DNA of 64,000 nt, taken from assembly GCA_013822765.1 (NCBI GenBank), contig PNKY01000007.1, positions 1 to 64,000 on the forward strand. The letters are read 5' to 3'. The translations under genes and the position numbers were made by a program. The notes beneath the pieces are model-generated. The model saw only the letters and a list, made by a program, of their open reading frames with translations. It had not been told where the DNA came from and made no database searches. This document shows positions 62,640-64,000 of the stretch, one piece after another. This stretch comes from Rhodospirillum sp. (lineage in GTDB: Bacteria > Pseudomonadota > Alphaproteobacteria > Dongiales > Dongiaceae). Each line of letters opens with the position of its first letter. Position 1 is the first letter of the stretch.

Positions 62640-64000
62640 ATGAAAATCGGTTGGGACTTGGCAGTGGGCGCGGCGATCCTGATCGGCGCGCTTGGTCTGC
62701 GCGCGGTCGATCCCCTGCCGCTGCAAACTCTGCGCAACCTGACCTTCGATTCCTATCAGCGCCTGAAGCCGCGCGCGTACGACCCCAGTATCCCAGTGGT
62801 GATCGCCACCATCGACGAAAAATCGCTCGATAAATTCGGCCAATGGCCCTGGTCACGGACGACGTTGGCACAGATCACCGACAGGTTGACGGAACTAGGC
62901 GCCGCGGCAATTGCGTTCGACATCATCTTTGCTGAACCCGACCGCACGTCGCCCATCGCGATCGCCAGCAACCTGCCGGCCGATTCGAAATATGACTCGG
63001 CGCGCGCGCAACTGGCCGCGCTGCCCGATCCGGATGCGGACTTTGCCGCTGCGCTGGCGCGATCGCCGTCGGTTCTGGCCTTCGCCTATTCCGACGATGC
63101 CGCGTTGTCCGCCGATCCGTCGATCGAATTTCCCTATGGCTTCAGCATCATCGGCACGGCGGAAGAGAACTATGTCGCGGGCAAGGTGCAGGGAGCGCCT
63201 TTCGCCATCCTGCCGCTGCCGGCGCTCATGCAGGCGGCGCATGGGATGGGCGAGGTGCATGCCGGCGACCCGGATGCCGATGGCTTGATCCGGCGCGTGC
63301 CGCTCGCGGTGGCGGTCGGCAACAAGCTCTATCCGACACTTGCCGGTGATGCGCTCCGCGTCGGCGTCGGCGGCCAGACTGCGCAAGTGAAGGTGACGAG
63401 GGACGGCTTCATCGACCGGATGCGCGTCGGCGAAGCGATCGTTCCGGTGAACGATCGCGGTGAGCTGTTGCTTTACGACACCGGCGTCGTCGCCAAGCGC
63501 TATGTGTCGCTCGGCGATTTGTTCGATGCCGACTTCGATGCTGCGCGCATCACCGGCCACCTGGTCCTGATCGGCACCACGGTGGAAGGATTGAAGGATA
63601 TCCGCGCGACGCCGTTGGCGCCGGTCATGCCGGGCGTCGAGATCCATGCGCAGATCCTGGAGCAGATCATCAGCAATCACTATCTAACGCGCTCATATGA
63701 TGCCGACCAGATCGAGCAGTACTATCTGGCCGGCTTCGGCGTCGTGTTGCTGTTCTTCCTCTATCGGCGCAGCGCGATCGCCGGCACCCTGGTTCTGGTC
63801 GGCGCGCTGGTCGTGTCCATCGGTGCCTCGTGGTGGCAGTTTGCTGAGAAGGGCAACCTGTTCGACCCGATCTATCCGGGACTTGCCGCCGTGGTGATGT
63901 TCAGCAGCGGCACTGTGATCAACTACCTGCGCGTAGAGAAGGAGAAGCGCAACGTGCGCACGGCGATGGCGCGCTATTTGTCGCCCGTCTTGGCCGACCA
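62640..64000 (+). CDS. CHASE2-domain sensor protein, probably an adenylate/guanylate cyclase (3' end outside window)
   Basis: 453 codons are present and the gene runs off the right edge. An N-terminal membrane helix (LAVGAAILIGALGLRAV) is followed by a periplasmic CHASE2 domain (about 45-335, with IDEKSLDKFGQWPWSRTTLA, AAIAFDIIFAEPD and PGVEIHAQILEQII), then three membrane helices (about 358-425) and a linker EKEKRNVRTAMARYLSP. The last segment is the usual lead into a class III nucleotide cyclase domain, which lies beyond the window, so cyclase activity is inferred. GGGGAAG stands before the ATG at 62640. Confidence 0.88.
   Translation, partial: MKIGWDLAVGAAILIGALGLRAVDPLPLQTLRNLTFDSYQRLKPRAYDPSIPVVIATIDEKSLDKFGQWPWSRTTLAQITDRLTELGAAAIAFDIIFAEPDRTSPIAIASNLPADSKYDSARAQLAALPDPDADFAAALARSPSVLAFAYSDDAALSADPSIEFPYGFSIIGTAEENYVAGKVQGAPFAILPLPALMQAAHGMGEVHAGDPDADGLIRRVPLAVAVGNKLYPTLAGDALRVGVGGQTAQVKVTRDGFIDRMRVGEAIVPVNDRGELLLYDTGVVAKRYVSLGDLFDADFDAARITGHLVLIGTTVEGLKDIRATPLAPVMPGVEIHAQILEQIISNHYLTRSYDADQIEQYYLAGFGVVLLFFLYRRSAIAGTLVLVGALVVSIGASWWQFAEKGNLFDPIYPGLAAVVMFSSGTVINYLRVEKEKRNVRTAMARYLSPVLAD

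Overview
The window reads as a 64 kb piece of a GC-rich alphaproteobacterial chromosome. The evidence is a set of families typical of that class: an IalB-type secreted protein, a DUF1674/SdhAF4 protein beside htpX, a PmtA-like methyltransferase, an ExoD protein, DUF1223 and a CHASE2 sensor. The order is not resolved. I see no rRNA, tRNA, CRISPR array, insertion sequence, integrase or phage gene. Coding density is high and many neighbours overlap by 4 bases (ATGA or GTGA), which marks several operons.

Layout. 1-459: start of a glutathione S-transferase. 650-3006: a two-gene island that is visibly AT-richer than its surroundings, coding for an AAA-type ATPase and an HNH nuclease, best read as a Septu-like (PtuA/PtuB) anti-phage system. 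3089-15351: housekeeping and metabolic genes (thrS, a PmtA-like methyltransferase, quinone reductase, asparaginase, a SpoU-type RNA methyltransferase, IalB-like protein, rlmN, a subtilase, a TPR protein). 15553-20589: a GNAT and patatin pair, then a small accessory locus. That locus has an ATP-grasp-like protein, divergent from two tandem paralogous short peptides (55 and 66 aa) and an HExxH enzyme of the peptide beta-hydroxylase type, followed by a methyltransferase. It looks like an uncharacterised RiPP-type peptide-modification locus and is the main candidate for something new.

20593-38774: purH, a heparinase II/III-like gene and rpe, plus rsmB, htpX and DUF1674. These look like one conserved block broken by a threonine-degradation module (kbl-tdh-DUF488-methyltransferase) and a complete peptide ABC transporter operon with a proline-iminopeptidase-like hydrolase. 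38886-41234: DUF1223, a PepSY membrane protein and a small membrane protein. 41315-44240: a copper-resistance unit with a copper chaperone, copA and a CueR-type regulator. The divergent intergenic region carries two promoters with the same architecture, each with a dyad in a 19-bp spacer. 44286-51984: hrpB, exoD, a single-chain B12-dependent mutase-like protein, NUDIX, pgk and an SDR. 52077-59055: a four-gene beta-oxidation operon (acyl-CoA ligase, thiolase, HCDH/ECH fusion, acyl-CoA dehydrogenase). 59609-64000: GNAT, a secreted hypothetical, a gamma-glutamyltransferase and the start of a CHASE2 sensor cut by the window end.

Two families of paired inverted repeats occupy gaps between genes: three copies of one family (5151, 15377, 46789) and one of another (31038). 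All identifications come from reading the sequence and motifs; no database search was run.
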